Shown here piece after piece: positions 1 through 11,952 of a stretch of 64,000 nucleotides of DNA; position 1 is the first letter of the stretch; each line of letters begins with the position of its first letter. Source of the DNA: Littorina saxatilis (taxonomy: Eukaryota > Mollusca > Gastropoda > Littorinimorpha > Littorinidae); NCBI RefSeq assembly GCF_037325665.1, contig NC_090255.1, positions 34,137,325-34,201,324 on the forward strand. The letters are read 5' to 3'. A program made the translations under genes and the position numbers. Below the pieces are notes generated by a model. That model saw only the letters and a list, made by a program, of their open reading frames with translations, did not search any database and was not told where the DNA came from.

Positions 1-36
1 CTCTTTTCTTTGAATAACTGAAGAAAGGAGGAATAA

Positions 37-183
37 AGAGGTTACACACCTCGTCTCAGTGATTATCAAAAATAATGGTCTCAGTTCGCGGTCATGAAAA
101 AGCTCGCTAAAGCTCGCATTTTTCATGATCCGCTAACTTCGACCATTATTTTTGATAATCACTGAGACTCGGCATGTAACCTC
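37..183. mobile_element. Foldback (hairpin) element
   Basis: Two arms of about 50-60 bp are near-perfect reverse complements, from AGAGGTTACA at the left to TGTAACCTCT at the right, around a short centre. There is no coding capacity. This fits a foldback MITE; the family is not recognised. Confidence 0.7.
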
Positions 184-658
184 TACTTACTTTATGAAAT
201 CTCAGGAACTAAACGTCATTGAGACTTAAAATTTACTGACAAAATGCGCGCTGATGTGCTCATAATGATGACATAAAAATCTCATTTTTGACAAAAATGG
301 ACTTACTGTGTTTTGTCAGAGGACGGCAGACTGCGTTCTGTAGTGAGTTGGCATTTTTTTCTATCAATTAATTTCTTTAAAGGCCAAGGAAAACAGGTTA
401 TCAAAAAATTACCACTGTGCACGGAGAGCACTCACGCTGTTCATTGTTACTTCAGTCAAATTTTGTTTGCACATACCGCGTGACCGAAAGAGCGAGTTGG
501 TCCAGGAAGAAACTTCAGATCGCTACAACGGACCGCTATCTGAAAAATAATTGTAAGTGTGTACAAAGTAGTTTACAGTGAATATCCCTGGATTTTTCTT
601 TTTTCTTTAGCTCAAATTCTACAGAAAACGTTTATAAAATGGATTTGAGAGTATCTGC
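184..658. other. Intergenic, no gene seen
   Basis: AT-rich sequence without a convincing ORF, RNA gene or clear repeat edge. Nothing is supported here. Confidence 0.5.
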
Positions 659-662
659 TTAA

Positions 663-1385
663 AGGCACAGTAAGCCTCCCGTAAACCATCACAGAGCTCC
701 CCGAGCGTCTAAATACAGTACAAGCATACTTCCATTTCAACGCTCACCGAACGGGAACATCCTGGCTGCTTTCTGTCGAGCGTGAGACATTTTCAAAGAA
801 TTTATTTTCGTAGACTTGTTCGTTAACAACAACGGCGCCTCGTTTTTGCGCTAGACCTAACTTTTAAAATCTAAATAATAAATTGACAGCTTGTTACACA
901 AAAATTCTTTAATCATAAAAGAATTCGTTTTTCATCAAGACAAGATCAGAACAATTCGAAGTTGTGAAAGTTTAAAAAAAAGAAAAGCCCGGAAGCAGGG
1001 TCACGCGAGGGTCGTAGCAGACGAAGGTTTATCAGTGCAAATCGCCGTTCCTCTCAACAGTCAAAAGCCATCGCTAGAGTTCTTGTGAACCACAGCCGTT
1101 GTTTCGTGCATAAAAAAACGTGCTATTGTAGATAAGCTCACATCGAGTCGCATTCATGACTAACTGACGACTGCATTGTGAAAAAGGAAAACTGGATCAC
1201 ACGGGTTCACGATGGCTCAGGGGTAAGATAAACCACGCAAAAATAAATTCTTTGAAAATTGTTCGCTCTTTACGGAGGGCACCTAGGATGTTCTCAATTG
1301 GTGAGTGTTTAAATGAAAGGGTGTTTGTACTGTGTGTAAAAGCCTGACCGTATCTGTGATGGTTTACGGGAGGCTTACTCTGCCT
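663..1385. mobile_element. TTAA-flanked MITE, copy 1
   Basis: The element begins AGGCACAGTAAGCCTCCCG and ends with the imperfect reverse complement of that sequence. TTAA lies directly outside both ends (659-662 and 1386-1389). The inverted repeats run about 150 bp. TTAA targets are typical of piggyBac and Kolobok; the superfamily is not settled. No transposase is present. A second copy, interrupted by a Helitron, starts at 51280. Confidence 0.8.
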
Positions 1386-1417
1386 TTAATCACAAATGAA
1401 TCATTAGGCCTAAACAA

Positions 1418-1568
1418 AAAGTCGCACACTTATTTCCCTGTCAAGTAGGTTTAATTTGTACACATTAGAAAAAAAAAGTTTAAAAAAAAAAGTGATTGCC
1501 TACCTTCCTAGATCCTACCCTATTTTTTGTTGTTGTTGTTGCTATGTTACCGTAACCACACCTATTTT
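1418..1568. repeat. Fragment of a TIR repeat shared with 20310-20457
   Basis: This stretch is about 90% alike to 20310-20457, ending in the same CCACACCTATTTT terminus. The full element at 20160-20457 has that terminus inverted at both ends, so this is a half copy. Confidence 0.6.
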
Positions 1569-2338
1569 CGGAGGAGGGGGCCTTATGGTATTTTGAGGTT
1601 TAACCACTATTAAATCTAAAAATAAATCATTATGGTATTTATGGGTCTAACCACTATATTTCAATGTATTGCTCTCGCTTACGCAAGTTCAAAGAAATGA
1701 TATACGAAGGTAAATCGTCTAAGCATTACATCATAATCAATAGTAATTAATTAAACATTGAGAGTCCAGAGAAGATAAATCACTATCTGTATGTTTCGTA
1801 TCACAGGCATTCGTTGGTTTCATGAGTGTTTCGCCCCCAAAAATTAAAACTGTTCTCAAGCAAATTCCTCGCTGACATGCGTCAATGTATAGAAAACTTA
1901 GAAACCACAATTCGCAATATTCTTCTGTGCATAATTTGGTTATTTGTACAAACGATCATCTTTTTAGCGCAGAGGAAACAGGACACACATCGTCTGCACA
2001 AAGAAAGACAACTTAAGTATGATGGATCATATTTCACAAAGTAATGGAAGAGTTATTTACCCACGTTTTTGTCAATTTTTCTCAAAGTTTTGTGCTGAAC
2101 CAAAAATCTGAATGATGTTTTGAACATCCACCCTAAATTCAACTTGATTAACAAAAAATTTAATGAAACAGTGCTCACAACAAAAGAAAGAACAGAAGTT
2201 AGTGTTGTCACAGAGGAACGGAAAGTAACTCCCCTTAGCTACTATATTTAACAGTTACTGTTCTTGACATTTAGATCTAAACATTTTTTTACAGAGTTTA
2301 TGTTTAAGCAAACTTAGTACATTCACTGTACACCCAGT
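1569..2338. other. Intergenic, no gene seen
   Basis: AT-rich sequence with only short unsupported ORFs. No RNA gene, splice-framed exon or repeat edge could be defended. Confidence 0.5.
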
Positions 2339-2402
2339 CCGCCCTGATATGGCCCTTCGTGGTCGGCTGGGCGTTAAGCAAACAAACAAAGAAACAAAGA
2401 AA
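2339..2402 (+). repeat. 3' end of a tRNA-derived SINE (family A)
   Basis: Matches the last 50-odd bases of the full SINE at 49450-49751, including CGTGGTCGGCTGGGCGTTAA and the (CAAA)n tail. It is heavily 5' truncated, as expected of LINE-driven insertion. Confidence 0.75.
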
Positions 2403-2524
2403 GTACACCCAGTGGCGATAAGGGTTTCAATGAAAGTAATGATATATCAAAATCTGGTCGTTAATTGCTGGGTTGTTGCTGGTTTGTTTTTAGAAGAAAC
2501 ACTCAAAGGTTAACACACATTCGA

Positions 2525-2805
2525 CAGGGCCGGACTACCGGGGGGGGGGGGGGGGTTATGGGGGTTGCGCACCCCCCCCCCCCCCCCTACTAGCCTAAAC
2601 ATGTACCTCACTTATTTAAAACATTTTTTATCATTGTTTATTTTATGCCGTTTCATGCAAGGAGCGACCATTTTACTATCTCAGAATATGACCTACCCAT
2701 CATATCAGCTCTGCCCCTTGATCCCGCCAGGGGGAACATCCCCCTGGACCACCACTGGCAACTCCCCCCCCCCCCCCCCCCTCCTCTTAGCCTAGTCCGG
2801 CCCTG
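2525..2805. mobile_element. MITE with CAGGGCCGGACTA termini and 5-bp target duplication
   Basis: Exact terminal inverted repeats CAGGGCCGGACTA and TAGTCCGGCCCTG are flanked by TTCGA on both sides (2520-2524, 2806-2810). It is non-coding, with long G and C runs near both ends. A relative lies at 48655-48886. CAGGG termini are hAT-like; the 5-bp duplication would suit a hAT5-type group. Confidence 0.85.
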
Positions 2806-2810
2806 TTCGA

Positions 2811-3826
<1,016 letters not shown>

Positions 3827-3901
3827 CTTTTTTTCTCAAGACTACAGACGCCACCGACATCAAATTTACAAATTGTTCTAATGGTGCAAATGACAAATAT
3901 G

Positions 3902-4253
3902 TTTTTTGTCTTGTGTTTTGTCTTGTGTCTTGTCTTGTCACCTTGTCTTGCCTTGTCTTGTCGTACTTTGCCTTCCTTTGCCTTGCATCGCCTTGTCTTG
4001 TCTTGTCTTGTCTTGCCTTGCCTTGCCGTGCCTTGCCTCGCCTCGCCTCGCCTCGCCTCGCCTCGTCTCGTCTCGTCTTGCCTTGCCTTGCCTCGCCTAG
4101 CTCGCCTTACCTCGCCTCGTCTTGCCTTGTCTCGTCTTGTCTTGCCTTGCCTTGCCTCGCCTTGTCTTGTCTTGTCTTGTCTTGCCTTGCCTCGCCTTGT
4201 CTTGTCTTGTCTTGTCTTGTCTTTCTTTGCTTTGCCTTGCCTTGTCTTGTCTT
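3902..4253. repeat. Pentanucleotide array TTGTC/TTGCC/TCGCC
   Basis: About 350 bp of 5-bp units with C/T variation at fixed positions, arranged in blocks of like units. The same TTGTC unit forms a LINE-like tail at 44750-44780, so this may be a much expanded retrotransposon tail. ORFs in three frames are a by-product. Confidence 0.9.
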
Positions 4254-4544
4254 ATGTGTTGGTGTTAAAATGGACAGAAAATCAGTTTAAGCAAAACGAG
4301 ATATTTTTTTCAGCTCAGAAGGCAGAAGAGTTCATTGTCTATCTGAGAATGGAAATGCTTTTTGAAGATTTTTGTTAAAGCTTGCCCATGCCTGGTAAAC
4401 TTAGACAAAGAAATGACAACACATTTCGTACCCCAAATAAAACATTCAATCCCGTGTCATCTCATTCAAACTTTCTACTTCATTAAAGGCACTGGTCATG
4501 GCTACACGATCATCATCACGCCGCCACAGATCTGACCAGAATTC

Positions 4545-4924
4545 TTCTTTCTTCTTCTTCAGCGTTCCAGAATTTTCTGGTTACGTGTGAGCTCGTTTGC
4601 CCATTTGGGTTACCCACACTATACTCTGAGAGCATAGTCAGCTCACTCCGCTTTCGTTGAGTAGGCATGCTGGGTATTTTCGTGTTTCCATAACCCACCG
4701 AACTCCGACATGGATTACAGGATCTTTTCCGTGCGCACTTGGTCTTGTGGTTGCGTGTACACACGAAGGGGGTTAAGTCACTAAGCAGGTCTGCACATAA
4801 GTTGACCTGGGAGATCGGAAAAATCTCCACTCTTAACCCACCAGGCGGCAGCGACCGGGATTCGAACTCCCGACCTCCCGATTAGGAGGCCAACGTCTTA
4901 CCACCACGCCACTGCGCCCGTCCA
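4545..4924 (-). mobile_element. tRNA-derived SINE, full length (family B)
   Basis: Read on the minus strand it opens with a tRNA-like head: an A box near TGGTGGTAAGACGTTGG and a B box GGGAGTTCGAATCCC. A conserved body and an AAG-rich tail follow. An 11-bp duplication GACCAGAATTC flanks it (4534-4544, 4925-4935). A relative lies at 9024-9407. Confidence 0.9.
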
Positions 4925-4935
4925 GACCAGAATTC

Positions 4936-5576
4936 ATACGGAATAAGGCAATACTTTGACTTTGACGAATACCAGAATTCAATAGAGCGCCTACATTCTG
5001 TGCAGAGTGGCACCTTTTTGCTGAAGTGATTTAGCAGATTGACATAGTTGTCACTCACACAAAAATTAATTCAACAGAAAATCTCCACTCTGTACAGAAA
5101 GCAGGCAGGCTGTTGGTTGTTTTTATTCTTTTCCTTAATTGCTTATGTTCGACTGGAGAGATGGTCTTATCCCACGCGAAAGGCCAGGCAGCTGTGTGGT
5201 AAAGTACACGATCATTTGCACGCGAAGGAATGCAGTTAAATTCGTTGTAAAGGCATTCGTTGTAAATGAAGCACCAAACGTTTAAGGAAAACTTAGAGAC
5301 GACTTACGATCGAGTGAGGAAAACAGACAAGATATCTTGAAACGTTTCCTTGATTTAATGTGTAAAACCCTTTCAGTCTTCGCTGGGTATCTTTAGCTGA
5401 TACTCATTCAGAGAAGTAAAATGCAAACATACGCAAGACAATTCTTCGCTCTGGAGTGTTTTCCTTGAATTTTCAGGGTGGCACGGAATTTTGGTCCAAA
5501 ATCGTTCCATGACGTGATTTGCGTTTTCAGCATTTCTAGGTACTTTGAACACCCTAGAATAGCTGTATATCAATAT
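4936..5576. other. Intergenic, no gene seen
   Basis: No convincing coding region, structural RNA or repeat edge was found. Confidence 0.45.
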
Positions 5577-5900
5577 ATCAATGAGGCTTATATCGCGCAT
5601 ATTCCGTGGGTACAGTTCTAGGCGCTCTGCAGTGATGCCGTGTGAGATGAAATTTTATACGGCCAGTAATTGCAGCCATTTCGGCGCATATTTACCTTTC
5701 ACGGCCTATTATTCCAAGTCACACGGGTATAGGTAGACAATTATTAACTGTGCCTAAGCAATTTTTGCCAGGAAAGACCGGCTTTTGTCAATCGTGGGAT
5801 CTTTAACGTGCACACCCAATGTAGTGTACACGGGGGGGAGTTCGGACACCGAAGAGAGTCTGCACACAAATTTGACTCTGAAATAAATTTCCGCTGTGTG
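5577..5900 (-). repeat. SINE related to family B, reversed
   Basis: The minus strand carries the family body (GTGTGCAGACTCT, GGTGTCCGAAC) followed by a stretch common to SINE 3' parts. I see neither a clear tRNA head nor flanking duplications, so the ends are approximate. Confidence 0.6.
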
Positions 5901-6650
5901 ATGTTTATGTTGTCACTTTCATCCTTATATTTGCAATAAAATGATGATTTTCAAAGTGAGTGAATGCTAAAAATCTGGATACTTGGTGAAAAATGGATGT
6001 TTTCAAGGCAGAGCAGCAGCACTTTTTCTTTAAATTTGTCGGATTTATATTATGCAAACGAACTCAGCGGGAATTCCCGTTTTTCGATGATGTCCTAATC
6101 ACAAAAATAGAGTCCGTTTTTCTGCCCAACGGCCAAAACACAGACCCAAGCAAAGGCTACTGTCACATGTGAATGTTCCATATTTGGAAGAGTGACCTTG
6201 AACTTTTGAAAATGTATTCTCTGATTGGTCATTGCCAACTTCTTTATGCCGGAAAACAGGCTAAAGTCGTTATGCGCATGCGTACACACGTGATCCGGTT
6301 GTAAACGAGAAAACACGGTCTCGACCGACTCAACGCCTTTTGCACCGATGTTTCCTCAACTCTACCTTTAATAATAAGTTCTGCGGGAATCCATGACGCA
6401 AGGGGCAGAGGAAGAAACGACTTGCGGCAGATCGAACAGCGAAGAAGAATAAGCGAGCAGATACCGTTGTGCGGTCTGCGATACTCCGACAGTTGTTTGG
6501 GAAAGATGTGGGTAGGTAGGACGTCGGACGGCCTGTGTTGATCCCACATAAACTCCATACTGACTATCCCACCTCCCCTCTGTCTAACTTTAGACCCCGT
6601 TTCCCCCTCATTGAGTCTAATTCGTGATGAAAATATTATTTTGACTTAGA
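5901..6650. other. Intergenic, no gene recognised
   Basis: A 104-codon minus-strand ORF lies at 6244-6558 but matches no family I know and has no supporting splice or repeat context. Confidence 0.4.
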
Positions 6651-6658
6651 CATTAGCG

Positions 6659-7009
6659 AGGGCCCCAAAGGGTTTAAAATCGTGATCGTGATTGGCGTTT
6701 TTTGACCTTTCTGTGACCGTGATTGCCGAAATTTCCATTTCTGTGATCGTGATGGGACTTTGCCCGTGATCCGTGATGACAAAAAAATCAAGTCTCGTGA
6801 TCGTGATCGTCATTTGTTTTCGTGATCGTGATGGGCATTATTGCAAAGCATTTTATTTTTAACGTACATTTTTCACAGCTGTATCACTCTATGATCCTCT
6901 ATTCATCAAGGTGTTTGTGATCGTGAAAACAAAAATCAAGGTAACTGTGATCGTGAAAGCTAAAATTTCCCTTCCCGTGATCGTGATGATACCCCCCCTT
7001 TGGGGCCCT
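6659..7009. mobile_element. hAT-like MITE with internal GTGATCGTGA repeats
   Basis: The ends are AGGGCCCCAAAGGG and CCTTTGGGGCCCT. They are flanked by an 8-bp near-duplication, CATTAGCG at 6651-6658 and CATTTGCG at 7010-7017. GTGATCGTGA motifs recur about ten times inside in both orientations, concentrated toward the ends. Terminus and 8-bp duplication fit hAT. There is no transposase. Confidence 0.8.
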
Positions 7010-7455
7010 CATTTGCGTCAACGCAAATCTTTAATTTCACATTCAAGGGACGTAACCACATGGTGCGTTTCGAATAAATCCAATTTAGGGGTAAAATCTA
7101 TGGACTTTCATCACAGATCTGCTTCGTTTGGAACATCTTGACATGCTGGCTTTCCCTCCGAATAATTGTTCCTCTTGAAAATGGCAGGGAACTTAGTATT
7201 CAGTCTGGAGTTTTGGCTGACGTCCTGCCTGTAGTCGCATGTGTTTTGAAAGTTGGTGCCGCTTAACTTACTCCAAAGCGAACTCGGATGGAATCTCAGC
7301 CAGTTCTGTGTGTTGGGAACACAAATTGGTCAGTAACCATCGATGTGTCTGCATCTGTGATGAATCTGAGAACATTGAGAGTTGCCAGTAAAAATTAATG
7401 TTAAACGCCTTATTGTCAGCTGATCGGAATAACTGTACTTGATGTTTCATCGAGT

Positions 7456-7742
7456 GATCAATGTACTTCATGTTTCATCGAGTGTATCATCAGTCTGATC
7501 ACTGTACTTCATGTTTCATCGAGTGTAGCATCAGTCTGATCACTGTACTTCATGTTTCATCGAGTGTAGCATCAGTCTGATCAATGTACTTCATGTTTCA
7601 TCGAGTGTAGCATCAGTCTGATCACTGTACTTCATGTTTCATCGAGTGTAGCATCAGTCTGATCACTGTACTTCATGTTTCATCGAGTGTAGCATCAGTC
7701 TGATCACTGTACTTCATGTTTCATCGAGTGTAGCATCAGTCT
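7456..7742. repeat. 41-bp minisatellite, seven units
   Basis: Seven tandem units start with GATCACTGTACTTCATG or a one-base variant and are almost identical, so the array expanded recently. No coding role is evident. Confidence 0.95.
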
Positions 7743-8392
7743 GGTGTCAATCTGTGCAACGCTGGACTGATTGGGGATAGTGGAGAGTAATTGAAGTATT
7801 CGAAAATGTCAGAGAAAAGTACCAGTACACACACAAACTCTTGGTTAGGCAATCTGTTTTCATTTTGCATATAGAGAAACACTTCACAAACTTTCAACTG
7901 CAATTTTCTCAGACTTTGTTTTTTCAAATACAGTAACAGCGCGGGAATGGACTTTTCTTCAGATCTGCATGTGGTAGAGTTATCATTTAACTTTTACAGG
8001 AGTAAGTTTTGATTTTTCCTGATTCCTTCAACACCGTTTTTTTAAACCCATCAATTGTTTATTTTTATTTTTATAGAATATAATGCAAGCCTGATTGGGT
8101 TTTTTGTGTGTACAAAAATGTATATATATATATCTCTCATTTCATGCTTCTGAATTGGAACTGGTGTAATGTGGTGAAAATGGCGTTTTATAAGTCTACA
8201 ATACTTGTCATAAAAAAGTACACACATAGCTGTATATCTTTGTGATGCGGCGGGTTATATTAAAACCATATTGCCAGAAAGGTAATTCATTCCCCTACCG
8301 TATGAAATAAAGAGTTTTATTTTTCATGAATTCGTGTTTATATACAGTGTACCGAAGATATAGGACACCCACCAAAATCAAATTTAAAATCA
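7743..8392. other. Intergenic, no gene seen
   Basis: AT-rich sequence with a short TA run near 8120. No supported gene. Confidence 0.45.
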
Positions 8393-8580
8393 AGTGTCTG
8401 TCTGTTTAAAGTATAGCATCTGTGATGTGTCTGTTTGTTTAGAGTTTAACAGCTTTGAGGTGTCTGTCTGTTTAGAGTATAATATCTTTGAGGTGTCTGT
8501 TTATCTGGAGTTCAACACCTTTGATGTGTCTGCCTGTCTAAGAGTTCAACGTTTTTGAGGTGACTGTCTGCTTGGCTGTC
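8393..8580. repeat. Degenerate minisatellite, about 40-bp unit
   Basis: Units built on GTGTCTGTCTGTTTAGAGT recur four to five times with clear divergence, so this array is older than the one at 7456. Confidence 0.7.
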
Positions 8581-9023
8581 TGTCAATGTGCCTCTGCCGT
8601 TGTCTGTCCTGTCTAGGTCTTTAGTTCTATTACTGGCGTACTACTGTGCGAAGCAGTGAAGCTGTAACCAAGTGACCATGTGTGATGTTATTGTTTACTG
8701 TTCATGTTGTTTTATGTGTGTCATTCACTCACGCTCACTGCAGACTCAGGAGAAGTAGTTCAGTTTCAACATTGTATTGAGGTATCCATCTTGCAGGAAG
8801 TACAGCCATCAGGAAAGGGAATATATACTCTTAGTAAGCACAATATAACAGTATCCGCTATAGCTCAGAGGTACTGGATTCCTGGTGTTTCACAGGTACC
8901 ATGGATATCATTACACCATGTCTACACGAAAAACTCAATTTCCATTCCAAGATCCCCCTCGCAACGTGAACAGGGATCGAGTTCCTCAGTTTCACATATC
9001 GAACACAACCTATGTTGAACTTG

Positions 9024-9407
9024 GGCGGGGATGTAGCTCAGTCGGTAGCGCGCTGGATTTGTATCCAGTTGGCCGCTGTCCGAGCGTGAGTTCGTCCCCA
9101 CGTTCGGCGAGAGATTTATTTCTCAGATAGAGTCAACTTTGTGTGCAGACTCTCCTCGGTGTCCGAACACCCCCGTGTGTACACGCAAGCACAAGACCAA
9201 GTGCGCACGAAAAAGATCCTGTAATCCATGTCAGAGTTCGGTGGGTTATAGAAACACGAAAATACCCAGCATGCTTCCTCCGAAAACGGCGTATGGCTGC
9301 CTAAATGGCGGGGTTAAAAAACGGTCATACACGTAAAATTCCACTCGTGCAAAAAACACGAGTGTACGTGGGACTTTCAGCCCACGAACGCAGAAGAAGA
9401 AGAAGAA
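9024..9407 (+). mobile_element. tRNA-derived SINE, full length (family B)
   Basis: The head carries A-box-like TAGCTCAGTCGGTAGCGCG and B-box-like GAGTTCGTCCCC. The body shares long stretches with 4545-4924, and the tail is an AAG run. GAACTTG flanks it at 9017-9023 and 9408-9414. It lies about 60 bp upstream of the splice acceptor of the Toll-like receptor exon. Confidence 0.9.
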
Positions 9408-9460
9408 GAACTTGTTTTCATCGTTTTCGTTCATCTTTGATATGTTTCAGTTTTCTCTTC

Positions 9461-9469
9461 CATTTCAGC
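9461..9469 (+). other. Likely splice acceptor ahead of the TLR coding exon
   Basis: A pyrimidine-rich tract ends in CATTTCAG at 9468, directly followed by exon-like sequence and the start codon 50 bp on. This suggests a 5'-UTR intron, common for one-coding-exon TLR genes. The upstream exon is not identified. Confidence 0.6.
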
Positions 9470-9517
9470 GACAACGCAGAGACAGCCACAGCGTTAGAAG
9501 TTTCTGTACGCGACAGC

Positions 9518-11683
9518 ATGGCACGTCTGAATGGATTCTGCGTTCTCCTGGCGGCATGTTGTTATCTCCTTGTCCCATTCCTCTGTAAACCCTCTGCCGC
9601 TGTTACAAGAAAGTTCTTTTCCTGCGAGATACCCGGCTCCAAGGGAGGTAAGCCTTACGACTGTTACCATGGAAAGTGCTGGTGCACCAAGACCAGGGCA
9701 AACTGCTCGCACAACAATGGCCGACTGTTGTTTGTCCCCAAGTTGCCACGTGGCATTCAGTTCTTGGATCTCTCCTACAACAACCTTTCAAACATCCCGG
9801 AGGATTTTTTCGCCAATGTCACCAACATCACATCGCTTTCGCTCAGCACCAATAGCATCGCAAACATTAGTGATGGAGCGTTTAGACAGCTAAAATGGTT
9901 GGAAGTTGTGGTTTTTGATAACAATTTCTACCTACACAATATGATCAAGCCTGTCTTCGAAGCAAAAACGTTGAAGTGCGTTGATTTTAGACACGGTGAA
10001 CTGTACACTCTTCCACAAAATATCTACGATTCTGTAAACTTGGAAGAAATGTATTTTCATGGCAACTACCTCGGTGATCTGAACCTATCACGCTTTGAAA
10101 ACCTGCCAAAACTTCGGGTATTGGACTGGGCAGGCAACTACGCACACACTTTGTTTGTTGGACATATGGAGAACTTACAAAACCTGGACCTTTCCTACAA
10201 TCAGCTTACATTTTTCCCGGACGCTTGCAGAGCCTCGGGTTCGGAATCACTTCTTCCTCGCCTTAAATGGCTCAACCTCAAGAACAATGCAATTAACACC
10301 ATTCTCGAAGGCGCACCAGCTTGCATGCCGTGGCTTCAGCACTTGGAGCTAAGTGGTAACTCTTTTGCAAAGCTACGGTCAAACATGTTTCACACCGATC
10401 GCTTTCCCTTCTTGACAAACTTGTACCTGGAGAATATGCAACAACGTTTGGCTCACGTCAACAATTTCACTTTCAACAACACTCATTTGCAGACGATCTC
10501 TCTCATGGGCGGTCGTCTCAAGTTTGCTGATGAGGACACCATTCAACCGGACAGTTTCGCCGGGTGCCCCGGTCTCCTTTCTCTCCAGCTCAGTGACAAT
10601 GTGTTCAGCGGGTTGTCCGACGATAGATTTCTTCGTCTCTTTGGAAACTTGACGAACACCGACACCATTTACATGGGTAGCACTTCCTTTGAAAGAATCA
10701 CACCCAAAACCTTTGCCAACTTCCCTCGTTTAAAAAAGCTGTATCTCTACATGAACAAAATCAACCAGATTCCCGATGCAGCTTTTGCCAACAATCCCAT
10801 TCTTCAAGAGTTAAACATGAACGATAATCAACTCACGACTGTTAAGGAAACAGCATTCACCAAAGCAAACCACGAAAAACTGAGATTTGTGGACCTGAGT
10901 GGGAACCCGTTTTTCTGTGACTGTGACCTGCGATGGTTCAGTGACTGGCTGAGGAGCAACAAAACACTCTTCAAACACTCCCGCTCATCCTACACGTGTT
11001 CCAACCTTCACCAGGAGGTGGCTTCCTTCAGCATGCCTGACCAGGCCTGTCTGCTGTCTCCGGCCACGAGCGAGTTTATTGTGGTCAGCTTTTCTATCTT
11101 GCTGGTGACGATGACTGCAGTATCTGCCGTTTTTCGCTATCGCTGGCACCTCCGTTTGGTACTGTACGAAGTCTTCCGAGGAAGAAATGACAACAGGAGA
11201 CGTCGCCTGGAGGAAGGCAACTTTGACTACGACGTGTTCGTGTCCTACGCCTCTGAAGATCTGCCCTGGGTCCGTGAGCACCTCATGCCGGAGCTGGAGG
11301 ACCGCCTGGGGCTGAGGCTGTGTGTCCACGAGAGAGACTTCATCCCCGGCAAGAACATCGTGGAGAACATCGCGGACTGTGTGGAAAGCAGCAAGAAGAT
11401 CCTGATGGTCTTTTCCAACGACTTCGTTCGCAGCCAGTGGTGTCAGTTCGAGCTGGCCTTCTGTCTACGTCACGCTATGGACACTGACGATGTTCTGGTC
11501 GTAGTGTGTGTGGATGACGTGGCCTCACGTGACCTGACGTCATCCATGATGGCGGTGATGAAGACCACGACCTACATCCAGTGGGTGGAGGATCGCGATG
11601 CCATGGCTTCCTTCTGGGGAAGGATGAGGATGGCTTTTGAGGAAATTGTGCTGGACGGACATCAGCAAAGAGATCTTGCTTGA
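9518..11683 (+). CDS. TLR: Toll-like receptor (single cysteine cluster), 721 residues
   Basis: A membrane pattern-recognition receptor of innate immunity; family members signal through MyD88-type adaptors. The frame is open from 9305, but the ATG at 9518 starts a clean signal peptide (MARLNGFCVLLAACCYLL), so I chose it; the upstream codons are SINE and intron sequence. A cysteine-bearing N-cap comes first, then about 16 leucine-rich repeats (residues roughly 68-455). One C-terminal cap (FFCDCDLRWFSDWL, about 460-510) and a transmembrane helix (about 520-542) follow. The TIR domain (about 568-715) has box 1 YDVFVSYA, box 2 VHERDFIPG and a box-3-like FW. All the coding sequence is in one exon. 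One C-terminal cysteine cluster places it with vertebrate-like rather than Drosophila-Toll-like receptors. The ligand is not predictable. It looks intact. Confidence 0.95.
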   Translation: MARLNGFCVLLAACCYLLVPFLCKPSAAVTRKFFSCEIPGSKGGKPYDCYHGKCWCTKTRANCSHNNGRLLFVPKLPRGIQFLDLSYNNLSNIPEDFFANVTNITSLSLSTNSIANISDGAFRQLKWLEVVVFDNNFYLHNMIKPVFEAKTLKCVDFRHGELYTLPQNIYDSVNLEEMYFHGNYLGDLNLSRFENLPKLRVLDWAGNYAHTLFVGHMENLQNLDLSYNQLTFFPDACRASGSESLLPRLKWLNLKNNAINTILEGAPACMPWLQHLELSGNSFAKLRSNMFHTDRFPFLTNLYLENMQQRLAHVNNFTFNNTHLQTISLMGGRLKFADEDTIQPDSFAGCPGLLSLQLSDNVFSGLSDDRFLRLFGNLTNTDTIYMGSTSFERITPKTFANFPRLKKLYLYMNKINQIPDAAFANNPILQELNMNDNQLTTVKETAFTKANHEKLRFVDLSGNPFFCDCDLRWFSDWLRSNKTLFKHSRSSYTCSNLHQEVASFSMPDQACLLSPATSEFIVVSFSILLVTMTAVSAVFRYRWHLRLVLYEVFRGRNDNRRRRLEEGNFDYDVFVSYASEDLPWVREHLMPELEDRLGLRLCVHERDFIPGKNIVENIADCVESSKKILMVFSNDFVRSQWCQFELAFCLRHAMDTDDVLVVVCVDDVASRDLTSSMMAVMKTTTYIQWVEDRDAMASFWGRMRMAFEEIVLDGHQQRDLA

Positions 11684-11854
11684 GCAACGACTACTCGTAT
11701 ATATGTCTGTACCTAAGCAAAAAGCGCGCTGGCGTTGTAACCAGTTCGTCGCTATTGGCGTTTTCTCGAGCCCAGGTACGGCCGGCATATTTCTGCATTT
11801 CCTTGAGTCGACGTTCAGTGAGGCAGAAGGAATCGTACTACCCTCGTGTAGTGA

Positions 11855-11860
<6 letters not shown>

Positions 11861-11950
<90 letters not shown>
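11861..11950. repeat. (GT)n microsatellite
   Basis: About 90 bp of GT beginning about 175 bp after the TLR stop, probably in or near its 3'-UTR. No AATAAA is seen before it. Confidence 0.95.

Positions 11951-11952
<2 letters not shown>

Noticed and set aside
3881-4378. Long plus-strand ORF (165 codons) rich in Leu, Ser, Cys and Pro
   Set aside because: It only reflects the pentanucleotide array.
6244-6558. 104-codon minus-strand ORF
   Set aside because: No known domain, no splice context, no second copy to compare.
7456-7742. CRISPR-like array
   Set aside because: Units are contiguous without distinct spacers, so it is a minisatellite in an animal genome.
9305-9517. N-terminal extension of the TLR frame
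   Set aside because: The extra 71 codons lie in SINE tail and intron sequence and would bury the signal peptide.
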